Assembly: GCA_000531095.1 (NCBI GenBank)
Contig: HG799473.1
Coordinates: forward strand, 62,001 to 126,000
Direction of reading: 5' to 3'
DNA length: 64,000 nucleotides
Source: Gemmata massiliana
Lineage (GTDB): Bacteria; Planctomycetota; Planctomycetia; Gemmatales; Gemmataceae
Under the pieces are notes generated by a model. The model worked only from the letters and a program-made list of their open reading frames with translations, had not been told where the DNA came from and did not search any database. The first letter of the stretch is position 1. Each line of letters starts with the position of its first letter. The position numbers and the translations under genes were made by a program. Below, piece after piece: positions 1 through 8,752 of the stretch.

Positions 1-125
1 GTTCGAGTGAAGTAATTGTAGCAACTGTGCCCGAATAAAGCGTCCGGCTGAATCGCGCAGCGTCCACTGACACGCACTTGCACCAGAAACGGGATCGGTC
101 ACGCGAGAAACGAGAGGGCCGACCA

Positions 126-791
126 ATGACCGAAGCGGAATGGCTAACAAGCGATTACCCAGACAGGATGCTAACGTTTCTCCGCGGAAAAGTAACGCAG
201 CGCAAACTCAGGTTGTTTGGGATCGTCTGCTGCCGAGGTACTGTGGATGAAGTCACGGATCGCAGATACCAGCCAGCCTTAGCTCTTGCAGAGCGGTTCG
301 CCGATGGCTTCGTGACTCAGAGTGAGCGACGGAAGAAGTACGCCTTACTCACCTCAGACGGCTATACTCCGGAGGTATGCGTGGCGTCAGTTTTCCACGG
401 CCACGCCTTCGTTGCAGCCCGTGAAGCGGCTAAATGGGCTTTGGTGGTAGCCGGAGTCGTAGCAGATGATCTCGCGCGAACTCAAGACGAGCGCCTCCCT
501 GCCACACAGCGGGCACACGCTCAAGAGGCAGCGCGACAAACTGACCTTATCCGCGACATCTTCGGGAACCCCTTCCACCCCGTAACGTTCTCCCCTTCGT
601 GGCGCACGTCCACCGCAGTCGCACTCGCGTCCCAAATGTACGAGTCGCGTGACTTCGGCGCGATGCCGATTCTGGCGGATGCGCTTCAGGACTCGGGCTG
701 CGACAATACCGACATTCTTGACCACTGCCGCGGTCCCGGAGCACACGTCCGGGGGTGCTGGGTGGTCGACCTTGTACTCGGGAAGGAGTGA
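126..791 (+). CDS. Gemmata-family conserved hypothetical protein
   Basis: I recognise a family seen in many copies in Gemmata-type planctomycetes but do not know its function. Recognisable blocks are an N-terminal 'MTEAEWL...MLTFLRGK...RKLRLFGIVCC' segment and a C-terminal 'LIRDIFGNPFHPV...MPILADALQDSGCDNTDILDHCR...HVRGCWVVDLVLGKE' segment. The start at 126 is preferred over an in-frame ATG at 78 because family members begin at MTE. No signal peptide or membrane segment is visible, so it is probably cytoplasmic. Downstream is a convergent PEP-CTERM gene. The family assignment is from memory of the lineage; the role is unknown. Confidence 0.75.
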   Translation: MTEAEWLTSDYPDRMLTFLRGKVTQRKLRLFGIVCCRGTVDEVTDRRYQPALALAERFADGFVTQSERRKKYALLTSDGYTPEVCVASVFHGHAFVAAREAAKWALVVAGVVADDLARTQDERLPATQRAHAQEAARQTDLIRDIFGNPFHPVTFSPSWRTSTAVALASQMYESRDFGAMPILADALQDSGCDNTDILDHCRGPGAHVRGCWVVDLVLGKE

Positions 792-841
792 CGTCAGGCG
801 CGGAACAGTAACCGACAACACCTTCGATCCGCACCGCCAGT

Positions 842-1423
842 TCACGCGCGGCGAATACGACGGAGCAATCCGAAGACGGACAACCCGACCCCGGTCAGGA
901 CCAGCGTGCTCGGTTCGGGCACGCCCGGCGGTGCGGGGACGGGAATCCGCGTTTCGGTGACGTTCGTATCGGGCTTGTGGTCCTTCGAGCGGATATTGTG
1001 GCCGACGAACACCCCGTCCTCACTGGCCCCGGACAGCGACGTGACCCAGAACTCCCCCAATTGGACCCGGCCCGCAGGAATCGTCGGCCCGGTGTACGTC
1101 CAAACGAGGTTCTCGACGGTGGGATCATCGGGGACGTTGATGTACGGCAGCGACGGCCCGGTCATCGGGGTGGAAAGCGTCCAACCGGCCGGTGCACCCG
1201 AGGCACCCGAAACGAGTCCGTTGAAGTCGTAGATGGTGAAGTAGTTGCCGGCCTGAAGCGCGGTGTCGCTGGGCAGCGTGACGGAGTAAGCCCAACGGAA
1301 CTTCCCACTTTCCGGAGTGACGGTCACGGCCACCGGGAGCAGGCCCGCGCGAGCGGAGGGAGCGGTGAACGCGGTCAAAACGACTAGCGCGAACCCGAAC
1401 GCCATAGGGCGAGGGAACAACAT
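842..1423 (-). CDS. PEP-CTERM sorting domain protein
   Basis: This is a small exported protein of about 193 residues. It has an N-terminal signal peptide (hydrophobic 'ALVVLTAFTAPSARA', cleavage near residue 26) and a C-terminal PEP-CTERM tripartite signal: VPEPS, a hydrophobic stretch 'LVLTGVGLSVFGLL', then the basic tail RRIRRA. In known PEP-CTERM systems this signal directs processing by an exosortase at the inner membrane. The middle region looks like a beta-rich secreted domain without recognisable catalytic residues. An AGAGG Shine-Dalgarno-like sequence lies a few bases before the ATG. No exosortase gene is present in the window. Confidence 0.85.
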   Translation of the reverse strand: MLFPRPMAFGFALVVLTAFTAPSARAGLLPVAVTVTPESGKFRWAYSVTLPSDTALQAGNYFTIYDFNGLVSGASGAPAGWTLSTPMTGPSLPYINVPDDPTVENLVWTYTGPTIPAGRVQLGEFWVTSLSGASEDGVFVGHNIRSKDHKPDTNVTETRIPVPAPPGVPEPSTLVLTGVGLSVFGLLRRIRRA

Positions 1424-1636
1424 AAGGTGCCTCTACTTGGGGTGAATGTGCCGAGTTTGGCGCTCGTGTGAAAAAAAATCAACTGCAACTTTGTAGCGCC
1501 CGGATACGAGCGGAATAGGCTGTGGGCCGCGGAGTTGCTCACCGGTAGGTGGCATCTCAAGTACAGATGCTCGGGACTCGGGAAGTTGTCGGAGGTGCTA
1601 TTGCGGAGAGGTCACAGAAAGCGCGCCACGGACCGG

Positions 1637-3367
1637 TCAGTAGGCCGGGCGGGTGACCGGCCCCTCGTCGCTCAACAGCCCGTGGAAGTCCGCAGCATAC
1701 AGGACGTGCCGGACGTCACGTGACTTCCCGTCCACCGCGATCGTGCGGTTCATTAACCGGACCCCGTGGCTGTAGTCGACGTACTTCTCCCCGTGGACGA
1801 TGGTAAGCGGTTGGATCGGCTTCCCGTCCGCCTTGTGCCACCCGTAGATGGCGACCCGGTTCGGCTTCTCGGCCAGCCGGTTCGATACCACGACGTCCTT
1901 TTTGGTACCTGCGACCAGCGCGCCGAGCTTCTGGCCCGCTCGCTGTTCCTCAATGAGCGCGTTGTGTCGGGCGAACGTCGCAGAAGACTCCCGGTCCTCG
2001 GTCATCGGCTTTGGCTCCAGCTTCACGGTCGATGCCCGGTACACTTCGTCCACCACCTTGCGCGTCGGAAGCACGCACCCGAATGCGTCCGCGATTCGGG
2101 CCGCGGTTTGGGGCGTAAGCGGCACGCGAACGAAGTCGGTGTCGCTGCCCACGGCCAGGTAGTCCGGCATCACCTCGAAGACTGCCGTGTGCTCTTTGCC
2201 CGATGCGTCCTTCGCCTTCACGGTGATTTTCTGGAACGTGCGGAGGAAGTTCGGGATGTTGCCGCGGAGCACCTCTTCGGCGATCGCTTCCTCGCGTGCG
2301 GCCGGAGTGAGTTGGTCGAGCGTTTTGAAGAACGCGGCCCCACCCGGAGCATTGGCCGGGCGCTTCGGGATGCCGGGAGCGGGCTGAACCCACTTCGTGT
2401 ACGCACGCGGGCCACCGAACGTTCCCCCCGCCGATTTCGCGTCGGGGTCGGTCAGCCCGCGCAACAGCCCGTTCATTTCGCCCACGAGCGCCGTGTGCAG
2501 GATCTTGTTCTTCGGGTTCGCGTGGACGAGAAGCGCGAGCCGGCCGTCCAGTGCGGTGCGGGTGGTGATATCGTCCGCGGTCGTTTCGGCGAACGTCACC
2601 TCCGTGGCGAACCGCGTGCGCATGCGCTCGGTCGCGCGGAACGTTCCGCCGTCCGGCCCGATCACCTTCTTGCCGTCGAGTTCGATATTGCGATCATCGT
2701 AGGCGATCACCACGAGCCGACGGGCGCGGGCACCCGCGAGCCAAGCGAGTAACTTATCGCCGTGCTTGTCCGCGTCGGAGTACGAGTAGTTCGCGTCCAG
2801 GAACGCGATCCGATCGATCCATTCCGGGATCGCGTCCGCGCTGTCGATCAGACCGAACAGAAAGCTCCCGCCACCGCTGTGACCGGCGAGCGCGACCCGC
2901 ACGGCTCCGCCCGGCACCCACCCACGAAGCGCCTCGACGACCTTCAGCACGCGCGCCGGGCCGTCCCGATACTTGCGCTTCCACGCGGGCCAACTCAACC
3001 CGTCCGCCTCGACGCACACGAGTAGCACGTTCTCGTCCGGCACGACTGTGCGAAGCGCCCGTATTTGGGCCGCCACGTGCTGGATGTCGAAGTGCCAGTC
3101 GAGGGATTCGGCCCGGGCGCAGCCGAGTGTCTGCTCGATGCTGTTACCGTTGGGCGTGGCATAGATCACCAGCCGGGTCGGTTTCTTGGGGTCGAACCGG
3201 GCCGGAGCGTTGGCGAGCGCCCGGACGCCCTCTGCGACCCACTCCTCGCGCACCCATTCGCCGAACCACGCGCTCGCCCGGAACCCCGGCAGAGGCGGTG
3301 TGTTCGGCACGGGAGCCGTGGGCGCAGAGGCGCCCAGTGCAAGCACGATAGGGAGCAAGTTCAACAT
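1637..3367 (-). CDS. Secreted alpha/beta-hydrolase-like protein
   Basis: The protein has about 576 residues. The start at 3367 was chosen because it opens a clean signal peptide (MLNLLPIVLALGASAPTAPV); a longer in-frame extension upstream is arginine-rich and unlike a coding N-terminus. A nucleophile elbow GHSGGGS puts the candidate catalytic serine near residue 164, within an alpha/beta-hydrolase-like core ('TRLVIYATPNGN', then 'VRVALAGHSGGGSFLFG', then 'IDRIAFLDANYSY'). The C-terminal half is a separate region of unknown fold. It is probably an exported esterase or peptidase-like hydrolase with unknown substrate. It lies 41 bp after, and in the same direction as, the oligopeptidase gene. 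Confidence 0.65.
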   Translation of the reverse strand: MLNLLPIVLALGASAPTAPVPNTPPLPGFRASAWFGEWVREEWVAEGVRALANAPARFDPKKPTRLVIYATPNGNSIEQTLGCARAESLDWHFDIQHVAAQIRALRTVVPDENVLLVCVEADGLSWPAWKRKYRDGPARVLKVVEALRGWVPGGAVRVALAGHSGGGSFLFGLIDSADAIPEWIDRIAFLDANYSYSDADKHGDKLLAWLAGARARRLVVIAYDDRNIELDGKKVIGPDGGTFRATERMRTRFATEVTFAETTADDITTRTALDGRLALLVHANPKNKILHTALVGEMNGLLRGLTDPDAKSAGGTFGGPRAYTKWVQPAPGIPKRPANAPGGAAFFKTLDQLTPAAREEAIAEEVLRGNIPNFLRTFQKITVKAKDASGKEHTAVFEVMPDYLAVGSDTDFVRVPLTPQTAARIADAFGCVLPTRKVVDEVYRASTVKLEPKPMTEDRESSATFARHNALIEEQRAGQKLGALVAGTKKDVVVSNRLAEKPNRVAIYGWHKADGKPIQPLTIVHGEKYVDYSHGVRLMNRTIAVDGKSRDVRHVLYAADFHGLLSDEGPVTRPAY

Positions 3368-3408
3368 GAGGCCAGTTCCGGGGCTGGGAAGCATCTCGCG
3401 AGTGAACG

Positions 3409-5535
3409 TTACTCCGTAATGCCCATCTGGTCGAGGATGAACGCGGTCGTGTACGCCACGTCCTTGAGTGCGTCGTACCGGCCGCTCGCCCCGCCGTGCC
3501 CGCCCACCATCCGACACCGGAACACCACCGGGTTACTATCGGTCTTCAGCGCCCGGACCTTGGCGGTGTACTTCGCGGGTTCGTGGAACAGCACTTGGCT
3601 GTCGTTCAGGCTCGTTTCGATCAGCATCGCGGGGTAGCTCTTTTTTGCGAGATTCGTGTACGGGCAGTACGTCCGCATGTACTCGAACTCCTCGCGCTTC
3701 TTCGGGTTACCCCACTCCAGGAACTCCTGCACGGTCAGCGGCAGGGACTCGTCGAGCATCGTGTTGATGACGTCCACGAACGGCACCTGGAGCACCGCCG
3801 CTTTGCACAGGTCCGGGCGCAAGTTCACCGTCGCGCCCACGAGCAGCCCGCCGGCGCTGCCGCCCTGGATCACGAGGCGCTCGCGTGCGCCGTACTTCTG
3901 CTCCACGAGGAAGTCGGCGCACGCGATGAAGTCGGTGAACGTGTTCACCTTCTTCAGCATCTTGCCGTCCTCGTACCACTGCCGGCCCATGTCCGCCCCG
4001 CCGCGGATGTGCCCCTGCGCGAACACGACCCCGCGGTCCAGGAGGCTCAGCCGCGTGGCGCTGAACCCCACGTTCGCACTGGCCCCATAACTGCCGTAGC
4101 CGTACAGGAGCACCGGCGCGGTGCCGTCGCGCTTCAGCCCCTTCTTGTACACGATGGAGAGGGGCACTTTGGTGCCGTCCTTCGCGGTTGCGAACACCCA
4201 CTCGGAGGCGTACCGCGCCGGGTCGTAGCCCGCCGGGATCTCCTGCTGTTTGAGGAGCTTCCGCTCCTTCGTCGCCAGATCAAACGAATACACCGACGCG
4301 GGCGTCACCAGCGACGTGTAGCTGAGCTGGATCGTCGTGGTGTCGAACTCCGGGTTCCGGCCGGGGGTCGCCGAGAACACCGGCTCCGGGAACTCGATCC
4401 GGTACGACGCGCCGTCCGCGAAGCGGTGAACCCGGATCTGCGTGACACCGCCCTCGCGCTCGGAGATCACCGCGAACTCTTTGAACAGGCTCACCCCCTG
4501 AATCAGCACGGCGCCCGAGTGCAGCCGGAACTCCTTCCACTTCTTCGGATCAGTGTCGCGGACCGGGCAGGTGACGAGCTTGAAGTTGGTCGCGCGGTCG
4601 CGGTTGGTGCGGATGTAGAACAGCCCGTCGCGGTGGTCCGCGGTGTACTCGTGCCCGGTCTCGCGCGGGAGCAGCGTCGTCCAGGTGCCCGTGGGGTCGT
4701 CGGCCGCGAGGAACCGCTGTTCCGTGGTCGTCGAACTGGCGGACGCGGACGTCAGATACTTGCCGTCACGGGTACGGCCGATGCCGAGCCGGAACAGCTC
4801 GTCCTTCTCCTCATACACCAACACGTCTTTTTCACGCGACTCGCCCACGACGTGGCGCCACAACTTGTTTGGGCGCTTGGCGGAGTCTTCGGTGACGTAG
4901 AACAGCGTTTTTCCGTCCGCGGCCCAGGCCACGGACGCGGCTTTCACGAACCGGTTGTCGAGCGTCGTGCCGATCGTCAGATCCTTGACGCTGAGCATGT
5001 ACTCGCGGAACCCGGTGGTGTCCGTGAGAACGGCGATCCGCGCCCCGTCGTCGGACACGCTCGCGACCCGCGCCGACATAAATTTCTCGCCCTTCGCGAG
5101 TTCGTTCACGTCGAGAATCACCTCCTCCGGCGCATCGAGAGCGCCCTTCTTGCGGCAGTACGTCGGATACTGTTTGCCCTCGGCCGTCTTCGAGTAGTAC
5201 CAATACCCGCCCTCGCGGTACGGGACACTCAGGTCGGTCTGTTTGGTGCGCGACAGGTACTCCTTGTACAGCGCGTCCTGGAGCTTGAGCGTGGGCTTCA
5301 TGACCGCTTCGGCGTAGGCGTTCTCGGCTTCGAGGTACGCGATAGTTTCGGGACTCTTCTTGTCCTTGAGCCATGCGTAGTCGTCGACCAGCGTGGCCCC
5401 GTGGAGCCGGAGTTCGGTCGACACCTTTTTGGCAACGGGCGGTACGGAGATGGTCGGGTCGATGGCCGCGACCGTACCGCACAAGGTCAGCACAGCAACG
5501 GAGCCGAGCGCGAAGACGCGCAACGAAATGGGCAT
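3409..5535 (-). CDS. ptrB: Oligopeptidase B-like prolyl oligopeptidase (S9A), exported
   Basis: This serine peptidase of family S9A has about 708 residues, the normal length for the family: an N-terminal seven-bladed propeller followed by an alpha/beta-hydrolase catalytic domain. The motif GGSAGGLL places the catalytic serine at residue 560. The segment 'RPDLCKAAVLQVPFVDVINTMLDESLPLT...EWGNP' is characteristic of oligopeptidase B, which cleaves short peptides after basic residues. The histidine lies in 'GGHGGASGRYD' near the C-terminus. The start at 5535 gives a signal peptide (MPISLRVFALGSVAVLTLCGTVAA), so the enzyme is likely periplasmic. The reading frame extends further upstream, but that part overlaps intergenic sequence and a transposase remnant on the other strand. 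Confidence 0.9.
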   Translation of the reverse strand: MPISLRVFALGSVAVLTLCGTVAAIDPTISVPPVAKKVSTELRLHGATLVDDYAWLKDKKSPETIAYLEAENAYAEAVMKPTLKLQDALYKEYLSRTKQTDLSVPYREGGYWYYSKTAEGKQYPTYCRKKGALDAPEEVILDVNELAKGEKFMSARVASVSDDGARIAVLTDTTGFREYMLSVKDLTIGTTLDNRFVKAASVAWAADGKTLFYVTEDSAKRPNKLWRHVVGESREKDVLVYEEKDELFRLGIGRTRDGKYLTSASASSTTTEQRFLAADDPTGTWTTLLPRETGHEYTADHRDGLFYIRTNRDRATNFKLVTCPVRDTDPKKWKEFRLHSGAVLIQGVSLFKEFAVISEREGGVTQIRVHRFADGASYRIEFPEPVFSATPGRNPEFDTTTIQLSYTSLVTPASVYSFDLATKERKLLKQQEIPAGYDPARYASEWVFATAKDGTKVPLSIVYKKGLKRDGTAPVLLYGYGSYGASANVGFSATRLSLLDRGVVFAQGHIRGGADMGRQWYEDGKMLKKVNTFTDFIACADFLVEQKYGARERLVIQGGSAGGLLVGATVNLRPDLCKAAVLQVPFVDVINTMLDESLPLTVQEFLEWGNPKKREEFEYMRTYCPYTNLAKKSYPAMLIETSLNDSQVLFHEPAKYTAKVRALKTDSNPVVFRCRMVGGHGGASGRYDALKDVAYTTAFILDQMGITE

Positions 5536-5703
5536 GGTGTCCTCCGAATTGGGTCGTTCATTGTGCCCGCGCAACGTGCGCCGGTCCAGAGGGGAACCGA
5601 CGCTCCCCGCACACCGGGTGCGTCCGGAGAATGTGGGTGCAAAACGTGGAGGTCTCGGCCAGACTCTTGTTTGGTGAAGCAAATTCCCTTCGGTGAGTAC
5701 GTC

Positions 5704-6430
5704 ATGGCAGACTCCAACCCCTCGGTGCCGGTACCGCCAGAAGACCGCGAGGCCCGGGTCCACCAACTCATAGCGCGCCTCCAGCCGCTCCTCGGGCAAC
5801 GCGCACGCCAGATGGCCGAGGAGCGGCTGGAGGCGCGCCACCCGAACAGATCCTCGGCGCGATCGAGTACACACTCCGCGACCACGCCCACCGACTCGCC
5901 ACCGATGTTCATCAGGTCGCCCTCGACGGCGATCAAAAAAGGGGTACGACGGGGCCAGCCGAGTGTGCCCTCATTGCACCGACGGCGCCCGCTTCGTCGA
6001 GCACCGCATCCGCACCATCCTGACCGTCTGCGGGCCGAGCGCACCCGCGCGTACTACCACTGCTCGTCCTGCGGGACCGGGCACAGCCCGGCCGACGACG
6101 CGCTGCTCCTGGACGGCCGATACAGCCCCGGGGTGCAACCGCTGGTCGCCCTGGCCGGGATCCTCGAACCGTTCCGCCGGGCCGAGCAACGGCTCGAAGA
6201 GTTGGCCGGACTGCGGGTGTCCGAGGAGGCGTGCCGGGTGTTCACCGAACGCGCCGGAGAGCGACTCGAGCAGCGGCACCGGGCGCATCACCCGGTGGAA
6301 CCGGTCCGGGCACCCGAGCCCTGGGATGTCTCGCGGCCCGAGCGTGACGGGGAACGGTTCGGTGGGACGGTGGCCTGTGCTCAGCAACGAAGGCTTGTGG
6401 GAAGGGTTCTGGAACAACACCAGACCACGA
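5704..6430 (+). pseudogene. Decayed ISKra4-type transposase, N-terminal part
   Basis: The reading frame begins MADSNPSVPVPPEDREARV and is broken at least three times (near 5840, 5940 and 6045). Joining the frames gives the N-terminal half of an ISKra4-family transposase: a helical start, 'EQILGAIEYTLRDHAHRLATDVHQ', a zinc-binding part with CPHC then 'RAYYHCSSCGTGHSPAD', and 'YSPGVQPLVALAGILEPFRRAEQRLEELAGLRVSEEACRVF'. No catalytic domain follows, so the copy is also 3' truncated. It is a dead remnant next to a second transposase remnant, which makes this stretch an insertion graveyard just outside the island. Confidence 0.7.
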
Positions 6431-6597
6431 GCCGCTTGAATACCGCTCACATTCCTCGGACTCACCCCTGCCCCACTGGGGGTGGAGGTCACGTCGCGGT
6501 TTGCGCGGGTGCTTGCGTAAATTCCGTTGTGGGATAGGAAGTCCCGAAGTTGCCATCGACGTAACTTCAGGGCAGGACGAAGCACGGCTACCCCGCG

Positions 6598-8206
6598 ATT
6601 CACGCCCGAGGAACTTCAGGAACTCCACAACCTCGCGGCTCAGTGGGCCAAAATTGTTTCCAGCGGGCATTTGGAGACGAGGAACCCGGTCTCGATGTCG
6701 ACTTCCGCACCTTCAAGCAGATCGCCACCGCCGCCGCACAAGGGTTGACCGAAGGAACACGTCAACTGCTCCTCCAGCAGCAAGCCCAACGACTGACCAA
6801 CGAACACCCCTGTCCGGGCTGCGGTAAGGCCGGTCCCACGGAGTCGCACACGCGCGCACTCACGGCCCAAGGAGCGCGGGTCTCACACGTCGAACGAGTG
6901 GCCCACTGTCCCGACTGCCGCCGGGACTTTGTCCCCCTTGCGGGCCGCGCTGGGGCTGGATGAGCACGGCTACAGTTCCTCCGTTGTTGAGCAGGTCGTC
7001 ACCGCGACCGCGCGGTTCGCCTCGTTCCGTGATGCCACCGATGCGGTTCGCATGGCCGGTATTGCCATCAGCGAGAGCCAGGTCCGGCGGCGGGCTCACG
7101 AAGTCGGAGCGGAACGCATCGGGCAGCGCGACCGGAAGGCGATCGAGCATCGCCGGCGGCAACTCCCGGCGCGCGTGGCCGTGATCCCCGGGGCCGTGGC
7201 CGTCGAGGTCGACGGGGGACGGATTCGCACCCGCGGCGCCGAACGTGGGCCGGGCGTTCACGAGTCCCAGAACAAGGAAGACAAGGTCGCCGCTCTGGTC
7301 ATCCTCACGAGTTCAACATTCGCCCACGACCCGTGCCCCGAACCGCCGGCTCGTTCACGTGCCCCCGCCGCGTGAAGCGTCTGGTGACCCAGATGAAGGG
7401 CCGGGCGGGTGAGGCCGGTCCCCAAGAGATCCCTGACGAATCGACCGATCCGGCGACCAATTCGCCCAGGGCCGAAGGGCCGGATCGTTGGTCCCCGGTG
7501 CAGTTAGTTCGGACGTGCGTGGCGAGCCTGGAGCCGAGTTCGTCGTTCGGTCCGATGATGGCGGCGGCGGCCCAGGAGCGACACTTCTATGAGGCCCGGC
7601 GCCGTGCGCTCGTGGCCGACGGGATGGCGTACAACGGGTCGATTCACGCGGGCTACTTCGGGGACTTCGAGCCGATCGTCGATTTCCTGCACGTGCTCTG
7701 TTACGTGTACACCTCGGCGTGCGCGGTGAGCGCCGATGAGTCTCTCGCGTGGGCGCAATACTTGGTCTGGCTGCGTGCCTGTTGGCAGGGTCAGGCCGGC
7801 GCGGTGCTGAGTGAACGGGACGGGTGGCAAGCGCGCGTGGGCGAACCGCCGCCCGGCGAACCGACGTCAGCAGAGGATCGCCACGACCCGCGTCGGTTGG
7901 TGGCAGAGGCGCGGAGCTATTTGAGGAACAACCAGAAGCGGATGGATTACCCGCGCTACCGTCGCGCGGGGTTACCGACGATGAGCCGTTTGGTGGAGTC
8001 GTTGGTCGGTGAGTTCAACGCGCGGGTGAAGGACGAGCGCAAGCACTGGACCCGCACGCACGGGGCCGAATCGATCGCTCCAACTGCGCGCGGCCGTGTT
8101 GAGTGGGGACGACCGGCTGACTCGATTCTTCGCTAACAGGCCCGGCAATCCATTCCGCAAGAAACGGCCCGTGAGCCAAGAATCAACTGTGCAAACTGCG
8201 GCGTGA
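6598..8206 (+). pseudogene. Frameshifted transposase remnant (ISKra4-like)
   Basis: Three to four reading frames join into one transposase-like protein: 'FTPEELQELHNLAAQWAKIV', then a region with CPGCG and CPDC zinc-finger cysteines, then 'FVPLRAALGLDEHGYSSSV', 'EVDGGRIRTRG', and a C-terminal 'NNQKRMDYPRYRRAGLPTMSRLVESL...ARVKDERKHW'. The last part has the 'Y...G.p..S..VES......K...K.W' pattern of ISKra4-like transposases. Frame changes fall near 6655, 6945, 7350 and 8085; after the last one the frame reads 'RAAVLSGDDRLTRFFANR' and stops at 8206. Assignment to ISKra4 is less certain than for the preceding remnant. It is not expected to be active. Confidence 0.6.
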
Positions 8207-8269
8207 CCTCTTCCAGCCGTTTCGACGTGCCGTGCCGACCTGTACCCACTTTTCATGGGTGCACCCGCC

Positions 8270-8310
8270 AAGAAAGAAAAAGGGCCGAACGACATAAGTC
8301 GTTGCGGCCC
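8270..8310 (-). terminator. Rho-independent terminator, ancestral tRNA-Arg terminator
   Basis: Positions 8282-8310 form a strong hairpin (GGGCCG-AACGAC, loop ATAA, GTCGTT-G-CGGCCC). On the minus strand it is followed by a U-rich run from 8281 down to 8270. It lies directly downstream, in tRNA orientation, of the left copy of the tRNA 3' half. Without the island it would sit about 5 bases after the tRNA-Arg 3' end, so I infer it is that gene's original terminator, displaced by the insertion. Confidence 0.75.
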
Positions 8311-8312
8311 TA

Positions 8313-8359
8313 AAGTACACCCAAGAGGAGTCGAACCTCTAACCTTCGGTTCCGTAGAC
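8313..8359. repeat. attL: 47-bp copy of tRNA-Arg 3' half
   Basis: This sequence is identical over 47 bases to 45312-45358, which lies in the intact tRNA-Arg(ACG). The copy runs from the 3' end of the tRNA to the anticodon loop and then diverges. It marks the left boundary of an integrated element, as expected for a tyrosine recombinase that targets tRNA genes. Confidence 0.92.
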
Positions 8360-8752
8360 AGGTGGGAAACTCTTTCTGGACCTGCTTGGGTTCCTGGGAA
8401 ATCGCACGATTCCCCTTTGTTTTTCAGCGGTTTCTCCTCATCGAGTTCTTCCCGATGAATCCCGCCGATGCCCTCCGATTCCCCCTGAATCACGGGGTTT
8501 TAGGGGGGAGTTTTGGGGGGATTCCACCACGGCCTATGAAGCGAATTCGCTCGCGTCCGTCACGCTCACAATCCACTTGGTGACTGCGACGCTCACGTCG
8601 CCGTAGTAGCTACCGACCTACTCAAATCGGGTGTATCGCGGGTAATGTTCTGCTGGGGAACTCTTGTTTGTTCAACATCATTCCGCCACGAATAGCCAGC
8701 CGCTCAGGAAGGCGCGGCCAGGGCGAACGCCTCGAAGCAACCGGGTGGCCCG
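8360..8752. other. Left end of island, non-coding, arm-type motifs
   Basis: About 390 bases without a convincing gene. At 8497-8509 and 8510-8521 lie two adjacent copies of GTTTTAGGGGGGA / GTTTTGGGGGGA. The same paired motif occurs in the same orientation near the right end at 45253-45277. I infer they are integrase arm-binding sites flanking the core att site, comparable to the P and P' arms of lambda-type elements. Nothing else is recognised here. Confidence 0.55.

Noticed and set aside
3496-6537. Very long plus-strand reading frame of about 1013 codons
   Set aside because: It is antisense to the oligopeptidase gene, rich in R, H and V as expected for a high-GC shadow frame, and lacks any domain.
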